This document shows, piece after piece, positions 6,451 through 15,760 of a stretch of 51,866 nucleotides of DNA; within the stretch, counting starts at the first letter, position 1; each line of letters opens with the position of its first letter. The notes under the pieces are model-generated. The model was not told where the DNA came from. It did not search any database and saw only the letters and a program-made list of their open reading frames with translations. Both the position numbers and the translations under genes were made by a program. Source of the stretch: JACCYJ01 sp038198775. Lineage in GTDB: Bacteria; Actinomycetota; Actinomycetes; Propionibacteriales; Nocardioidaceae. The stretch spans positions 1 to 51,866 of the forward strand of contig JBBPZV010000003.1 of NCBI GenBank assembly GCA_038198775.1, written 5' to 3'.

Positions 6451-8780
6451 TCGACGCCGGGACCTGCCCGGTCGCCGCGCCGCGCGCCCGCGTCCGGCGG
6501 CGGTTCCGCATCGCCGGTGTCGTGCAGGGTGTGGGTTTCCGGCCGTTCGTCTATGTCACGGCGACCGCGCTGTCGCTCAGCGGGGAGGTGGCGAACGACG
6601 CCGCCGGGGTCGTGGTGGAGGTGGAAGGCGACGCGACGGCAGTGGAGGCCTTCGCGGTCGCGCTGCGCCACGATGCTCCGCCGTTGGCCCAGGTCGAGCG
6701 GGTGCTGGCCAGCGAGCTTCCTCCGCGTGGCGGCACCGGCTTCGTGATCGCGGAGACTCGCCGGGCGGTGACCGGGCGCACCCTCGCCGGGCCTGACGTC
6801 GCCACCTGTGACGACTGCCTGCGGGAGCTGGCCGACCCGGCCGACCGGCGCTTCCGGCACCCGTTCATCTCGTGCACGAACTGCGGGCCGCGCTTCAGCG
6901 TCATCACCGCGCTGCCCTACGACCGGGGAACGACCACGATGGCCGGCTTCGCGCTCTGCGACGACTGCGCCCGCGAGTACGCCGACCCCACCGACCGGCG
7001 GTTCCATGCCCAGACCATCGCCTGTCATGTCTGCGGCCCGCGGCTGGAGCTCGTCCGTCCCGGGCAGGTCCCGCTGCGCGACGAGGACGCCCTGGCCGCC
7101 ACCCGGTCCATGCTCGCCGCCGGGGGCATCGTGGCGGTCAAGGGCCTCGGTGGCTACCACCTGGTCTGTGACGCCGGCGACGAGGCCGCCGTCGGCGAGC
7201 TGCGCCACCGCAAGCGCCGCGGTGACAAGCCGTTCGCGATCATGGCTCGCGACCTGGCCACCGCGTCGGCGCTCACTCGGCTGGGGCCGGGCGAGCACGA
7301 GCTGCTGACCAGTCCACGCCGCCCCATCGTGCTCCTGGAGCGGCGCACCGACGGCGCCACGGTCGCCGCGGCCGTTGCCCCGCGCAAGCCGCATCTGGGG
7401 GTGATGCTGCCGTACACGCCGATGCACACGCTGCTGCTGGGACTGCCGGATGACGCCGACGGCCCGGCGACGCTGGTGATGACCTCCGGAAACCTCGGGG
7501 GGGAGCCGATCGCCTACCGCGACGACGACGCGCTGGAACGGCTGGCGCCGCTGGTCGACGGGTGGTTGTGGCACGACCGGCCGATCGCGGTGCCCTGCGA
7601 CGACTCGGTGGCGCGTGTGGTCGACGGAACCGAGCTGCCGTTGCGGCGTTCTCGCGGGTACGCCCCGCTGCCGGTCGCGTTGCGGAGCCCGGTGCAGCCC
7701 ACGCTGGCGGTGGGGGCGGACCTCAAGAACACCTGCTGTCTTGGCGAGGACCGGTACGCATGGGTCAGCCAGCACGTCGGAGACATGGACGACCTGGCCA
7801 CGCTGGACGCGTTCACCGGGACCGAGTCGCACCTGGAGCTGCTGACCGGCGTCCGCCCCCAGCGCCTCGCCGCGGACGCCCATCCCGGCTACCGCTCGGG
7901 CGCGTGGGCCCGCAACGCCGCCGCCGGACGCCCCCTCCGGCCCGTCCAGCACCACCACGCGCATGTCGCCTCGGTGCTCGCCGAGCACGGTCGCGACGCG
8001 GGCGAGCCGGTCATCGGGGTGGCCTTCGACGGCACCGGCTACGGCACCGACGGTGCCATCTGGGGCGGCGAGGTGCTGCTCACCGAGGCCACCGGGTTCC
8101 GGCGTTACGCCCACCTGGCGTACGTCCCGCTTCCCGGTGGTGACGCGGCCGTCGACCGGCCGTACCGCATGGCGCTGGCTCACCTGCACGCTGCCGGCGT
8201 CGATTGGGACGCTGACCTGCCCCCCGTGCGGGCCTGCCGTGACGGCGAGCCCCGGGTGCTGCTGCACCAGCTGCGCACCGGCTTCGGCTGCGTACCCACC
8301 TCGAGCATGGGACGGCTCTTCGACGCGGTCGCGTCGATCGCCGACGTCCGGCAGGTGGCCGACTACGAGGCCGAGGCGGCCATCGAGCTGGAGGGACTCG
8401 GCTACGACCTGCCGGCCGGTGAAGACCGCTACGCCTTCGAGCTGCGGGCGGCCGACACCGCCGACGTGGTCGCCGACGCCGCCCCGCTCGTACGCGGTGT
8501 CGTGGCGGACGTCCGGGCCGGCGCCTCCCAGAAGCTGGTCGCCGCCCGCTTCCACGCCGCGGTCTGTGACCTCGTCGCCGTGCTGGCGGGGCGGGCCCGC
8601 GACGAACGCGGACTTGGCACGGTGGTGCTCGGAGGAGGAGTCTTCCAGAATGCGTTGTTGCTGAGCGCGGCCCGGCGCAGACTCATCGCTGACGGCTTCA
8701 CGGTACTCGTACCCCACCGGCTGCCGCCGAACGACGGCGGGATCGCGCTCGGGCAGCTGCTCGTCGCGACGTCGGGCTGA
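6447..8780 (+). CDS. hypF: Carbamoyltransferase HypF
   Basis: 777 residues, full length. Makes the cyanide ligand precursor by carbamoylating the C-terminal Cys of HypE using carbamoyl phosphate. Domains in order: acylphosphatase (GVVQGVGFRPFVYV, residues ~25-100); two zinc fingers (CDDCLREL...CTNCGPRFS and CDDCAREY...CHVCGPRL, ~110-190); YrdC-like domain (VKGLGGYHLVCDA, ~205-390); Kae1-like domain with HHHAHVAS, FDGTGYGTDGAIWGGE and GGGVFQN. GTG start overlaps the upstream TGA. Confidence 0.96.
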   Translation: MIDAGTCPVAAPRARVRRRFRIAGVVQGVGFRPFVYVTATALSLSGEVANDAAGVVVEVEGDATAVEAFAVALRHDAPPLAQVERVLASELPPRGGTGFVIAETRRAVTGRTLAGPDVATCDDCLRELADPADRRFRHPFISCTNCGPRFSVITALPYDRGTTTMAGFALCDDCAREYADPTDRRFHAQTIACHVCGPRLELVRPGQVPLRDEDALAATRSMLAAGGIVAVKGLGGYHLVCDAGDEAAVGELRHRKRRGDKPFAIMARDLATASALTRLGPGEHELLTSPRRPIVLLERRTDGATVAAAVAPRKPHLGVMLPYTPMHTLLLGLPDDADGPATLVMTSGNLGGEPIAYRDDDALERLAPLVDGWLWHDRPIAVPCDDSVARVVDGTELPLRRSRGYAPLPVALRSPVQPTLAVGADLKNTCCLGEDRYAWVSQHVGDMDDLATLDAFTGTESHLELLTGVRPQRLAADAHPGYRSGAWARNAAAGRPLRPVQHHHAHVASVLAEHGRDAGEPVIGVAFDGTGYGTDGAIWGGEVLLTEATGFRRYAHLAYVPLPGGDAAVDRPYRMALAHLHAAGVDWDADLPPVRACRDGEPRVLLHQLRTGFGCVPTSSMGRLFDAVASIADVRQVADYEAEAAIELEGLGYDLPAGEDRYAFELRAADTADVVADAAPLVRGVVADVRAGASQKLVAARFHAAVCDLVAVLAGRARDERGLGTVVLGGGVFQNALLLSAARRRLIADGFTVLVPHRLPPNDGGIALGQLLVATSG

Positions 8781-8801
8781 CACCCCCGAGGAGGAGATGA
8801 A

Positions 8802-9092
8802 ATGTGCCTGGCAGTTCCTGGACAGGTGGTGAGCGTCGAGGAGCGCGACGCCACCCGGATGGCCGAGGTCGACTTCGGCGGGGTCCGCAAGGACGTCTGC
8901 CTGGAGTACCTGCCGGATGCGAGCACCGGTGACTACGTGATCGTGCACGTCGGGTTCGCGATCCAGCGGCTCGACGAGCAGTCGGCACGGGAGACGCTCG
9001 CCAGCTTCGAGAAGCTCGGCGTACTGGAAGAGGAGTTCGGCGACGGCTTCGCCCTCGCCGCCAAGCAAGCGGGCATGGAGGTGCCGTCGTGA
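8802..9092 (+). CDS. hypC: Hydrogenase assembly chaperone HypC
   Basis: 96 residues. MCLAVPGQVV gives the invariant N-terminal Cys; FGGVRKDVCLEYLP and GDYVIVHVGFAIQRLDE are the standard barrel and helix signature. With HypD it carries Fe(CN)2CO to the large subunit. Preceded by CCGAGGAGGAG, 7 bases before ATG. This is the only HypC in the window with the canonical sequence; its TGA overlaps the hypD GTG. Confidence 0.95.
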   Translation: MCLAVPGQVVSVEERDATRMAEVDFGGVRKDVCLEYLPDASTGDYVIVHVGFAIQRLDEQSARETLASFEKLGVLEEEFGDGFALAAKQAGMEVPS

Positions 9093-10225
9093 AATACCTA
9101 GACGAGTTCAGCGACCCGGACCTGGCGAGGCGCCTGCTCGACCAGATCCACGACACCGCGACGCAGCGTTGGGCGATCATGGAGGTCTGCGGCGGTCAGA
9201 CCCACTCGATCATCCGGCACGGCATCGACCAGCTGCTGCCGGACCAGATCGAGATGATCCACGGACCGGGGTGCCCGGTTTGCGTGACCCCGCTGGAGAT
9301 CATCGACAAGGCACTGGCGATCGCTGCCCGCCCGGGCGTGATCTTCTGCTCGTTCGGCGACATGCTGCGGGTGCCGGGCAGCAGCCAGGACCTCTTCCGC
9401 ATCAAGAGCGCCGGGGGGGAGGTCCGCGTGGTCTACTCCCCGCTGGACGCGCTGAACCTGGCCAAGGCCAACCCGGACCGGCAGGTCGTCTTCTTCGGCA
9501 TCGGCTTCGAGACCACGGCGCCGGCCAACGCGATGACGGTCTACCAGGCCAAGCGGCTGGGCGTCGACAACTTCTCGCTGCTGGTCTCCCACGTGCTGGT
9601 GCCACCGGCGATCGCTGCGATCATGGAGTCCCCGACCTGCCGGGTGCAGGCGTTCCTGGCCGCCGGCCACGTGTGCAGCGTGATGGGGACGGGCGAGTAC
9701 CCGCCGTTGGTCGACAAGTACGAGGTCCCGATCGTCGTCACCGGCTTCGAACCGCTGGACATCCTCGAGGGCATCCGGCGTACCGTGCTGCAGCTGGAGC
9801 AGGGGCGCTACGAGCTGGAGAACGCCTACCCACGGGTGGTGCCGCCGGAGGGCAACCCCGCGGCGAAGGCGATGCTGAACGACGTCTTCGAGGTCACCGA
9901 CCGCGCCTGGCGCGGGATCGGGATGATCCCGCAGAGCGGGTGGCGGCTGGCTCCGAAGTACAGCTTCTACGACGCCGAGGCCCGCTTCGACGTCGGCGGC
10001 ATCCACACCGACGAGTCGGCGATCTGCAGGTCCGGCGAGGTGCTGCAGGGGCTGATCAAGCCGCACGAGTGCGCCGCCTTCGGCAAGGAGTGCACGCCGC
10101 GGAACCCGCTCGGCGCGACCATGGTGTCGTCGGAGGGCGCCTGCGCCGCGTACTACCTGTACCGTCGCCTCACCCCGGTGCCGGAGGTGGTGCCCGAGCC
10201 GGTCGGGGTGCCCAGCCATGGCTGA
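9089..10225 (+). CDS. hypD: Hydrogenase formation protein HypD
   Basis: 378 residues, usual length. Scaffold for assembly of the Fe(CN)2CO group, binding a [4Fe-4S] cluster. Seen: MEVCGGQTHSIIRHGID, the redox Cys pair GPGCPVCVTP, FFGIGFETTAPANA, and the C-terminal cluster cysteines (CRSGEVLQG, CAAFGKECTPRNP, EGACAAYY). GTG start overlaps hypC; its 3' end overlaps hypE by 8 bases. Confidence 0.96.
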   Translation: MKYLDEFSDPDLARRLLDQIHDTATQRWAIMEVCGGQTHSIIRHGIDQLLPDQIEMIHGPGCPVCVTPLEIIDKALAIAARPGVIFCSFGDMLRVPGSSQDLFRIKSAGGEVRVVYSPLDALNLAKANPDRQVVFFGIGFETTAPANAMTVYQAKRLGVDNFSLLVSHVLVPPAIAAIMESPTCRVQAFLAAGHVCSVMGTGEYPPLVDKYEVPIVVTGFEPLDILEGIRRTVLQLEQGRYELENAYPRVVPPEGNPAAKAMLNDVFEVTDRAWRGIGMIPQSGWRLAPKYSFYDAEARFDVGGIHTDESAICRSGEVLQGLIKPHECAAFGKECTPRNPLGATMVSSEGACAAYYLYRRLTPVPEVVPEPVGVPSHG

Positions 10226-11288
10226 GGACCCGGTCGCGTTCGTCGACTTGGACGCCTGGGTCTGCCCGGCGCCGCTGCGGGACTCTCCGACGATCGTCAT
10301 GGGGCACGGCGGCGGCGGCGCGCTGTCGGCGGAGCTCGTGGAGCACCTGTTCCTGCCGGCGTACGGGGCGGCCGCCGACACCTCGCTCGGCGACTCGGCG
10401 GTGCTGGAGATCGCCGGGACGCGGTTGGCGTTCTCGACCGACTCGTACGTGGTGCGGCCGATGTTCTTCCCCGGTGGCTCGATCGGCGACCTCGCCGTCA
10501 ACGGCACCGTCAACGACCTGGCGATGGCCGGGGCGCGACCGGTCGCCTTGTCGACGGCGTTCATCCTGGAGGAGGGCACCCCCCTGGACCAGATCGGCCG
10601 GGTCGCGACGGCGCTCGGTGCGGCCGCGGCCCGGGCCGGGGTGCGGTTGGCGACCGGTGACACCAAGGTCGTCGACAGCGGCCACGGCGACAAGGTCTAC
10701 GTCAACACCGCCGGGGTGGGCGTGGTGCCGGACGGTGTCGACATCTCCCCGGCGCGGGCTCGACCCGGTGATGCGGTCATCGTCAGCGGCGAGATCGGCC
10801 TCCACGGGGTGGCCGTCATGAGCTGCCGGGAGGGGCTGGAGTTCGGGACGCTGGTCGAGACCGACAGCGCGCCGTTGCACGGCCTGGTGGCCGCCATGCT
10901 CGAAACCGGAGTCGACGTGCACGTGCTGCGCGACCCGACCCGGGGCGGGGTCGCGGCGTCCCTGAACGAGATCGCGCGGGCAGCCAAGGTCGGGGTCGAG
11001 CTGACCGAGCGCCAGCTCCCGATCCCGGCGGCGGTCGCCGACGCGTGCGGCCTGCTAGGCCTGGACCCGCTGTACGTCGCCAACGAGGGCAAGCTGGTGG
11101 CGTTCGTGCCAGCGGAAGACGCCGACACGGTGCTGGCCGCGATGAGGTCCCACGAGTACGGCAAGGGCGCGACCGTCATCGGCTGCTGCGTCGACGAGCA
11201 CGCCGGGATGGTGGTGGCCAGGACGGGGCTCGGTGGCACTCGGGTCGTCGACCTGCCGCTCGGCGAACAGCTGCCGCGGATCTGCTGA
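10218..11288 (+). CDS. hypE: Hydrogenase maturation protein HypE
   Basis: 356 residues. ATP-dependent dehydration of the thiocarboxamide on its own C-terminal Cys to thiocyanate. Seen: MGHGGGGALSAELVEH near residue 27, PurM-type ATP-binding segments (STDSYVVRPMFFPGGSIGDL, DPTRGGVAASLNEIA) and the obligatory terminal PRIC ending. The next gene begins directly after the stop (TGAATG). Confidence 0.96.
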   Translation: MAEDPVAFVDLDAWVCPAPLRDSPTIVMGHGGGGALSAELVEHLFLPAYGAAADTSLGDSAVLEIAGTRLAFSTDSYVVRPMFFPGGSIGDLAVNGTVNDLAMAGARPVALSTAFILEEGTPLDQIGRVATALGAAAARAGVRLATGDTKVVDSGHGDKVYVNTAGVGVVPDGVDISPARARPGDAVIVSGEIGLHGVAVMSCREGLEFGTLVETDSAPLHGLVAAMLETGVDVHVLRDPTRGGVAASLNEIARAAKVGVELTERQLPIPAAVADACGLLGLDPLYVANEGKLVAFVPAEDADTVLAAMRSHEYGKGATVIGCCVDEHAGMVVARTGLGGTRVVDLPLGEQLPRIC

Positions 11289-11993
11289 ATGTCGGGAGCC
11301 GAGCTCTTCGCCCGTTTCGCGTTTCCGCCCAACGAGCTCGGCTACTGCGGCCCGGCCGGCGCCGAGGCGCTGCTGGAGGAGGACGAGGCGGAGATCGCCG
11401 CCCGAGCCCGGCAGTTCGACGGCGCCTGGCCGTACCTGGAGATCATCGCGGCCGCGGCGGGGATCGACGACCCCCTCGACGCCCGGGTGGTGGAGGCGTA
11501 CTGGATCGGCAACGAGCTGCTCGAGCTGGTCGACCCGGTCGCTTGCCTGCACGAGCTGCGGTCACGGTTCGCCGGTCAGGTCACCAGCGGCCTGGGTGAG
11601 GTGACCGGCGCGGTGCCGCACCACAGCTTCCACGTCTTCGTGGTTTACCCGTGGGCAGGCATGCTGGGCCGCGGCCGGGACGCGGTGGCGCTGTCGGTGT
11701 TGGAGCAGTGCCGGATCCGCTGGGGGGTGGTCACCGAGCTGGACGGGGAACGGGCCGCCGTGGTGTCGGAGCCGCTGACGTGGCGCGACGGGGAGCTCCG
11801 GCTCGGCCCCGAGCGGACGGAGACGGTCCGCTGGGCGACCGAGGGTCGCGCGTTCGTACGACCGGCTGTCGGGGACACGGTCGCGCTGCACTGGGACTGG
11901 GTGTGCGACAAGCTGAGCGAGGCACAGCGAGCCGGGATGGCGCACTGGAGCGGTGCGCAGCTCGGCGCGCTGCGGCCGGTCTCGGCCCGGTGA
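11289..11993 (+). CDS. DUF6390 family protein, copy A
   Basis: 234 residues, directly after hypE. No known enzyme motif. Conserved blocks shared with copy B at 13893: FAFPPNELGYCGPA, AWPYLEIIAAAAG, DPLDARVVEAYWIGN, VPHHSFHVFVVYPW, CRIRWGVVT and LHWDWVCDKLS. The invariant Cys and paired His residues suggest metal or thiol chemistry. Family name is from memory. Both copies are tied to hyp genes by overlap, so a maturation role is a reasonable inference. It closes the long hydrogenase transcript. Confidence 0.8.
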   Translation: MSGAELFARFAFPPNELGYCGPAGAEALLEEDEAEIAARARQFDGAWPYLEIIAAAAGIDDPLDARVVEAYWIGNELLELVDPVACLHELRSRFAGQVTSGLGEVTGAVPHHSFHVFVVYPWAGMLGRGRDAVALSVLEQCRIRWGVVTELDGERAAVVSEPLTWRDGELRLGPERTETVRWATEGRAFVRPAVGDTVALHWDWVCDKLSEAQRAGMAHWSGAQLGALRPVSAR

Positions 11994-12018
11994 GCGTTCG
12001 CGCCACGCCGCAGGGAGG

Positions 12019-13515
12019 TCAGCGCAGGCTGGTCGGCGTGCGCAGCGCCTCGACGGCTCGTGCGTACGACTCCTCGGACCGGGCGGCGCGGACCTGTTCG
12101 AGGGCGTGCAGCCGCCCGAAACCGAAACCGATCGCCGGGGTGGACGCTTCCCGCCCCAGCCGCTCGTACCACCCGCGTGCCACCACGCTGTCCTGGTGGT
12201 CGCCGAGGGCCTTCTGGATCGCCTGAGCCCGGACCCGTAGCGAGTCCGCGGGTGCGCCGAGGGTCGCGGTGGCCAGCTCCGCGGCGTAGCGTAGCCGTTT
12301 CGCCGCCTTGCGAACGTCGTGCAATGCCTCGTTCCGGGTCGGCTCGGTCGCCGAGTCCGCTTCGCTCACCCGATCGGCGAACCGCCGCCACGCGCGGCGG
12401 ATCCTGCGGTCGAGCACCTTGGCAGCGCTGCTGTCGGCAGGCTCCCGAAACGGCGGGTCGGCGAGCAGCTTCTCGAGGGCCGTTCCCAGCTGGGCCCGGC
12501 GTGGGGAGTCCAGCGCATCCGTGGCCCGCGTCTTGGCCGTGCGTTCGTCCGCCCGCAGCAACGAGCGGACGGCGGAGCTCATCGCCCGTGCCGGAACGTA
12601 CTCGGAGTCAGAGTCGATGGCGGCGAGCAGTCGCTCCCGCATCACCTCGATGTCGCGGGCCTCTCCGAGCTCCTGCCCGAGCCAGCGAAGCTCCCCCTCG
12701 AGGGGCCGGGAGGTCCGCTCGTCGAGCAAGGGCCGGCACACCGCCAGGGCGCTGCGGAGGCGCCGAGCCGTGATCCGCATCTGGTGGACCCCGTCCGCCA
12801 GCCCCAGTCGGACCTCCACCTCGCGGTCGGCGAGCCGCTCGGCGTGGACGCACAGGTAGTCCCACAATGCCGCGCCCGCACTGTCCTCGGACCGAGGGGG
12901 TGGCACGTGCCGGGGCGGGACGGTGTCACCGAGCGCGCGCCGCAGCTTGGAGGGATGGTCGGCCACCCGGGCGCCGGCGTCAAGCAGCCGGGCTCCGACC
13001 TGATCGAGCAGGCTCTCGTTCCCACGCTTCAGCTCGACCTCGATCTCGCGCCAGGCCGTCGCGGTGTCGGGATCGGCGCCGCGGATCACGCAGACGGTGT
13101 CGTCTGCCACCTCGACGGCCGCCATCCGGTCGCTGTCGCGAAGCTCCTGCAGCCGCCGGGTCGTCCGGACCTCGACCACCGGCAGCAGGGGGGCACCGAG
13201 CGTGAGCGAGGTGAGGGCCCGGCGAAGCGGCACCGGCACCGACGTGCGGCCGAGAGCGCGGTGCACCTCCCGTCGCCGGTCTCCGCCGGCGGGCAGTTTG
13301 AGGTGCCAACCGTCGTCCTCGCCCCCTTCGCGGCGGCGCAACGTCACCTGCGCCCGCGCCAGCGCCAGGTCCGCGGTGTCGTGATAGGTCGCGTGCAGCT
13401 CCAGCGTCCGGGATGTGGCACCGGCCACGGCGACACCGTCGACGCTCAGCTCGGGGAGCGGGGCATCCTCGGGCAGCTCGAACGTTCGCTCTGTCTCGAG
13501 GTGCGACCTGCTCAC
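12019..13515 (-). CDS. CYTH-CHAD domain protein
   Basis: About 498 residues from the GTG at 13515. N-terminal CYTH domain (~1-195) with the expected charged start HLETERTFEL, YHDTADLAL, and REIEVELKRG; C-terminal CHAD helical domain (~215-490) with conserved basic helices HQMRITARRLRSAL and LHDVRKAAKRLRYAAE. CYTH enzymes act on triphosphates; CHAD domains bind polyphosphate. No obvious partner; it lies antisense between two HypC/DUF6390 modules, perhaps inserted there. Confidence 0.92.
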   Translation of the reverse strand: MSRSHLETERTFELPEDAPLPELSVDGVAVAGATSRTLELHATYHDTADLALARAQVTLRRREGGEDDGWHLKLPAGGDRRREVHRALGRTSVPVPLRRALTSLTLGAPLLPVVEVRTTRRLQELRDSDRMAAVEVADDTVCVIRGADPDTATAWREIEVELKRGNESLLDQVGARLLDAGARVADHPSKLRRALGDTVPPRHVPPPRSEDSAGAALWDYLCVHAERLADREVEVRLGLADGVHQMRITARRLRSALAVCRPLLDERTSRPLEGELRWLGQELGEARDIEVMRERLLAAIDSDSEYVPARAMSSAVRSLLRADERTAKTRATDALDSPRRAQLGTALEKLLADPPFREPADSSAAKVLDRRIRRAWRRFADRVSEADSATEPTRNEALHDVRKAAKRLRYAAELATATLGAPADSLRVRAQAIQKALGDHQDSVVARGWYERLGREASTPAIGFGFGRLHALEQVRAARSEESYARAVEALRTPTSLR

Positions 13516-13647
13516 CTGGGCAACTGTGCCAGAGCCAGGCAACGGCAGGGCAGGATCAGGTGGGGGAGAGCGCGGCGTCGCCCGCCGCTACGCTGGGGGG
13601 AAGCTGGTCGTCGAAGCAACAGCCAACCGCCCCAGTGGAGGCAGCAG

Positions 13648-13896
13648 ATGTGCTTGAGCATCCCGGGTCGGGTGGTCGAGCTGGTGGAGGGCTACGGGGA
13701 CCAGCTGGCCTTGGTCGACGTCACCGGTGCTCAGCGCCGGATCAACATCGGGATGCTGGAGGAAGGTCCGCCGGCTGCCGGTGACTGGGTGCTCATCCAC
13801 ATGGGCTTCGCGATCGAGCGCGTCGACCAGGCCCGCGCCGAGGAGGCGATGGCCGGCCTGGAGCTGCTGGGGCGTCCCGGCGCCGACCACGCGTGA
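13648..13896 (+). CDS. HypC/HupF family chaperone, second copy
   Basis: 82 residues starting MCLSIPGRVVELVEGYGDQL, with the invariant Cys2 and the tail GDWVLIHMGFAIERVDQ. The central strand reads VDVTGAQRRINIGML, unlike the VDFGGVRK of the hypC at 8802, so this is a separate subfamily. GTGA overlap couples it to the second DUF6390 gene. The 38-aa fragment at 6334 resembles this copy. Confidence 0.92.
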   Translation: MCLSIPGRVVELVEGYGDQLALVDVTGAQRRINIGMLEEGPPAAGDWVLIHMGFAIERVDQARAEEAMAGLELLGRPGADHA

Positions 13897-14702
13897 CACT
13901 CGGGGAGCGGCCGCCGGCGACGACCCCGGCGCCCACCCCGGGACCCTTGCTGTTCGTCCGCTATGCCTTCCCCCCCAACCACCACGGCTACTGCGGACCC
14001 GCCGACAACGGGGCGTTCTTCGAGTACGGGGCGCACGGCGTGGTCGACGGTGGCCTGCGGGCCATGGCCCGGGAGTTCGCCGGTGCCTGGCCGTACCTGG
14101 AGCTCATTGCCGGCGCCACGGGCGTGGCCGACCCGCTGGACCGGCGCGTCGTCGAGGCGTACTGGGTGGGCAACGCCTTGCTGGACCGTGTCGGCGTCGC
14201 CGCCGTCGGGGGGTCGATGGAGGAGCGGTTCCGCCACCGGGCCGGTCCCGGGTTCGGCAGCCTCACCGAGGGGGTGCTGGCGGGTGGTGTTCCGCACCAC
14301 AGCTTCCACGTCTTCTGCATCTACCCCTGGGTGGGCCTCCTCGGCGACGACCGGCGGGCCGAGCAGGCGCTCACGGTGTTGGACCGGTGCCGGATCCGGT
14401 GGGGCCGGGTCACCGCAGTGCAGGGCGATCAGGTGGTGGTCGAATCCCAGCCGCTCAGCTGGGACGGGCGTCGGCTGGAGCTCGCGGCGCCTGCCACCGA
14501 GACCGCCGTACGATCCCTCGACGGCGTCGGGGTGGCACCACGGCTCGACGTCGGCGACTGGGTCTCGCTGCACTGGGAGTGGGTGTGCGACCGGCTCAGC
14601 GTGCATCAGCTCGCCGCGCTGCGGCGGTTCACGCAGCGACATCTGAGCATCGTCAACGACCGGGTGGCTCAGTCGGGCCCAGCGGTTGTCCTGGGCGGCT
14701 GA
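13893..14702 (+). CDS. DUF6390 family protein, copy B
   Basis: 269 residues, GTG start overlapping the upstream HypC stop. Clear paralogue of the protein at 11289: YAFPPNHHGYCGPAD, AWPYLELIAGATG, DPLDRRVVEAYWVGN, VPHHSFHVFCIYPWVGLLG, CRIRWGRVT and LHWEWVCDRLS all align. It has a longer Pro/Thr-rich N-terminus and a longer tail. Its last 34 bases overlap the 3' end of the antisense ABC ATPase gene. Function unknown; linked to hydrogenase maturation by its HypC partner. Confidence 0.82.
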   Translation: MTLGERPPATTPAPTPGPLLFVRYAFPPNHHGYCGPADNGAFFEYGAHGVVDGGLRAMAREFAGAWPYLELIAGATGVADPLDRRVVEAYWVGNALLDRVGVAAVGGSMEERFRHRAGPGFGSLTEGVLAGGVPHHSFHVFCIYPWVGLLGDDRRAEQALTVLDRCRIRWGRVTAVQGDQVVVESQPLSWDGRRLELAAPATETAVRSLDGVGVAPRLDVGDWVSLHWEWVCDRLSVHQLAALRRFTQRHLSIVNDRVAQSGPAVVLGG

Positions 14703-15760
14703 GGCCGAGCTCCGGGCGCCGCGAGGGGCCACACCCGTTCCAGCGACCAGCCCACTCGGTCGCCGACCCGGCCGCGTGGTCCACCTGGTTCCCGGATCAG
14801 CACCTCGCCGGCGGGCGTCTCCACTTGGTGGTCGCTATGGGGCCCGCGGAACCACACCGCGCGCAGGCGCCCCGGCAAAGTGCCGCCCAGGTGGGCCCAA
14901 CCGGGCCGGACCAGCAACGATCCCGGCCCGTCGCCGCCCGCCTCGCAGCGCACCCGAACCCGTTCGCCGGCGATGTCGACGACACCGGTTCCGGTGCCCA
15001 CTGACACCAGGGGCGCCGACAGGTACGTCGCCGGCCCGGTCAGCCGGGCGGCCCACAGGTCGACGGGGCGAGAGTAGACCAGCTCCGGCGGGCCGACCTG
15101 CACCACCCGGCCGTCTCGCAGCAGCACGATGCGGTCGGCCAGGCCAAGGGCCTCCTCGGCGTCGTGCGTGGCGTACAGCCCGGCGGTCCCGCTGACGCGC
15201 TGGCGTTCGGCGAGCTCGGTCAGGAACAGGGCGCGCACGTGGGTGTCGAGGTTGGCGGTCGGCTCGTCGAAGAGGTACAGCGACGCCCCGCGGGCGAGCG
15301 CACGGGCCAGTCCTACTCGTTGTGCCTCGCCGCCGGACAGCTCCGCCGGGCGCCGCCTAGCGAGGTGCCCGACGTCGAGACGGTCCAGGATCTGCACTGC
15401 CTCGGCTCGGGCGCGAGCCTTTCCCATCCGGCGTCTGCGCAGCGGGTAGGCCACGGTGTCCACCGCGGACAGGTGCGGCCACAGCGCACCGTTCTGGAAC
15501 ACCACCGCCACGTCGCGCCGTTCCGGCGGGTCGACCCGAGACGGTGACGACACGCGCCTGCCGTGCAACCAGACCTCACCCGCGCTCGGCGCCAGGAACC
15601 CCGCCACGGCGTGGAGCAGCGTTGACTTGCCAGACCCCGAGGGACCGAGCAGCGCCACCACTTCACCGACTCCGACGCTGAGGTCGACCTCGTGCACGGC
15701 GAGATCCCGGTCGTACGCGACGCTCAGCGCGCGGACCTGGAGAGCTGGGGGCGCACTCAC
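14669..15760 (-). CDS. ABC transporter ATP-binding protein (Fe3+/FbpC type)
   Basis: 363 residues from GTG 15760, which overlaps the permease stop. Walker A GPSGSGKST, Q-loop VVFQNGALWPHL, signature LSGGEAQRVGLARAL, Walker B LYLFDEP, His in ATHDAEEAL. The C-terminal ~130 residues form a TOBE-like domain. Drives uptake with the fused permease and binding protein encoded just upstream. Confidence 0.95.
   Translation of the reverse strand: MSAPPALQVRALSVAYDRDLAVHEVDLSVGVGEVVALLGPSGSGKSTLLHAVAGFLAPSAGEVWLHGRRVSSPSRVDPPERRDVAVVFQNGALWPHLSAVDTVAYPLRRRRMGKARARAEAVQILDRLDVGHLARRRPAELSGGEAQRVGLARALARGASLYLFDEPTANLDTHVRALFLTELAERQRVSGTAGLYATHDAEEALGLADRIVLLRDGRVVQVGPPELVYSRPVDLWAARLTGPATYLSAPLVSVGTGTGVVDIAGERVRVRCEAGGDGPGSLLVRPGWAHLGGTLPGRLRAVWFRGPHSDHQVETPAGEVLIREPGGPRGRVGDRVGWSLERVWPLAAPGARPQPPRTTAGPD

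Noticed and set aside
6378..9068. 896-codon open frame antisense to hypF and hypC
   Set aside because: Shadow of high-GC third positions; no recognisable domain, and the sense strand has complete HypF and HypC.
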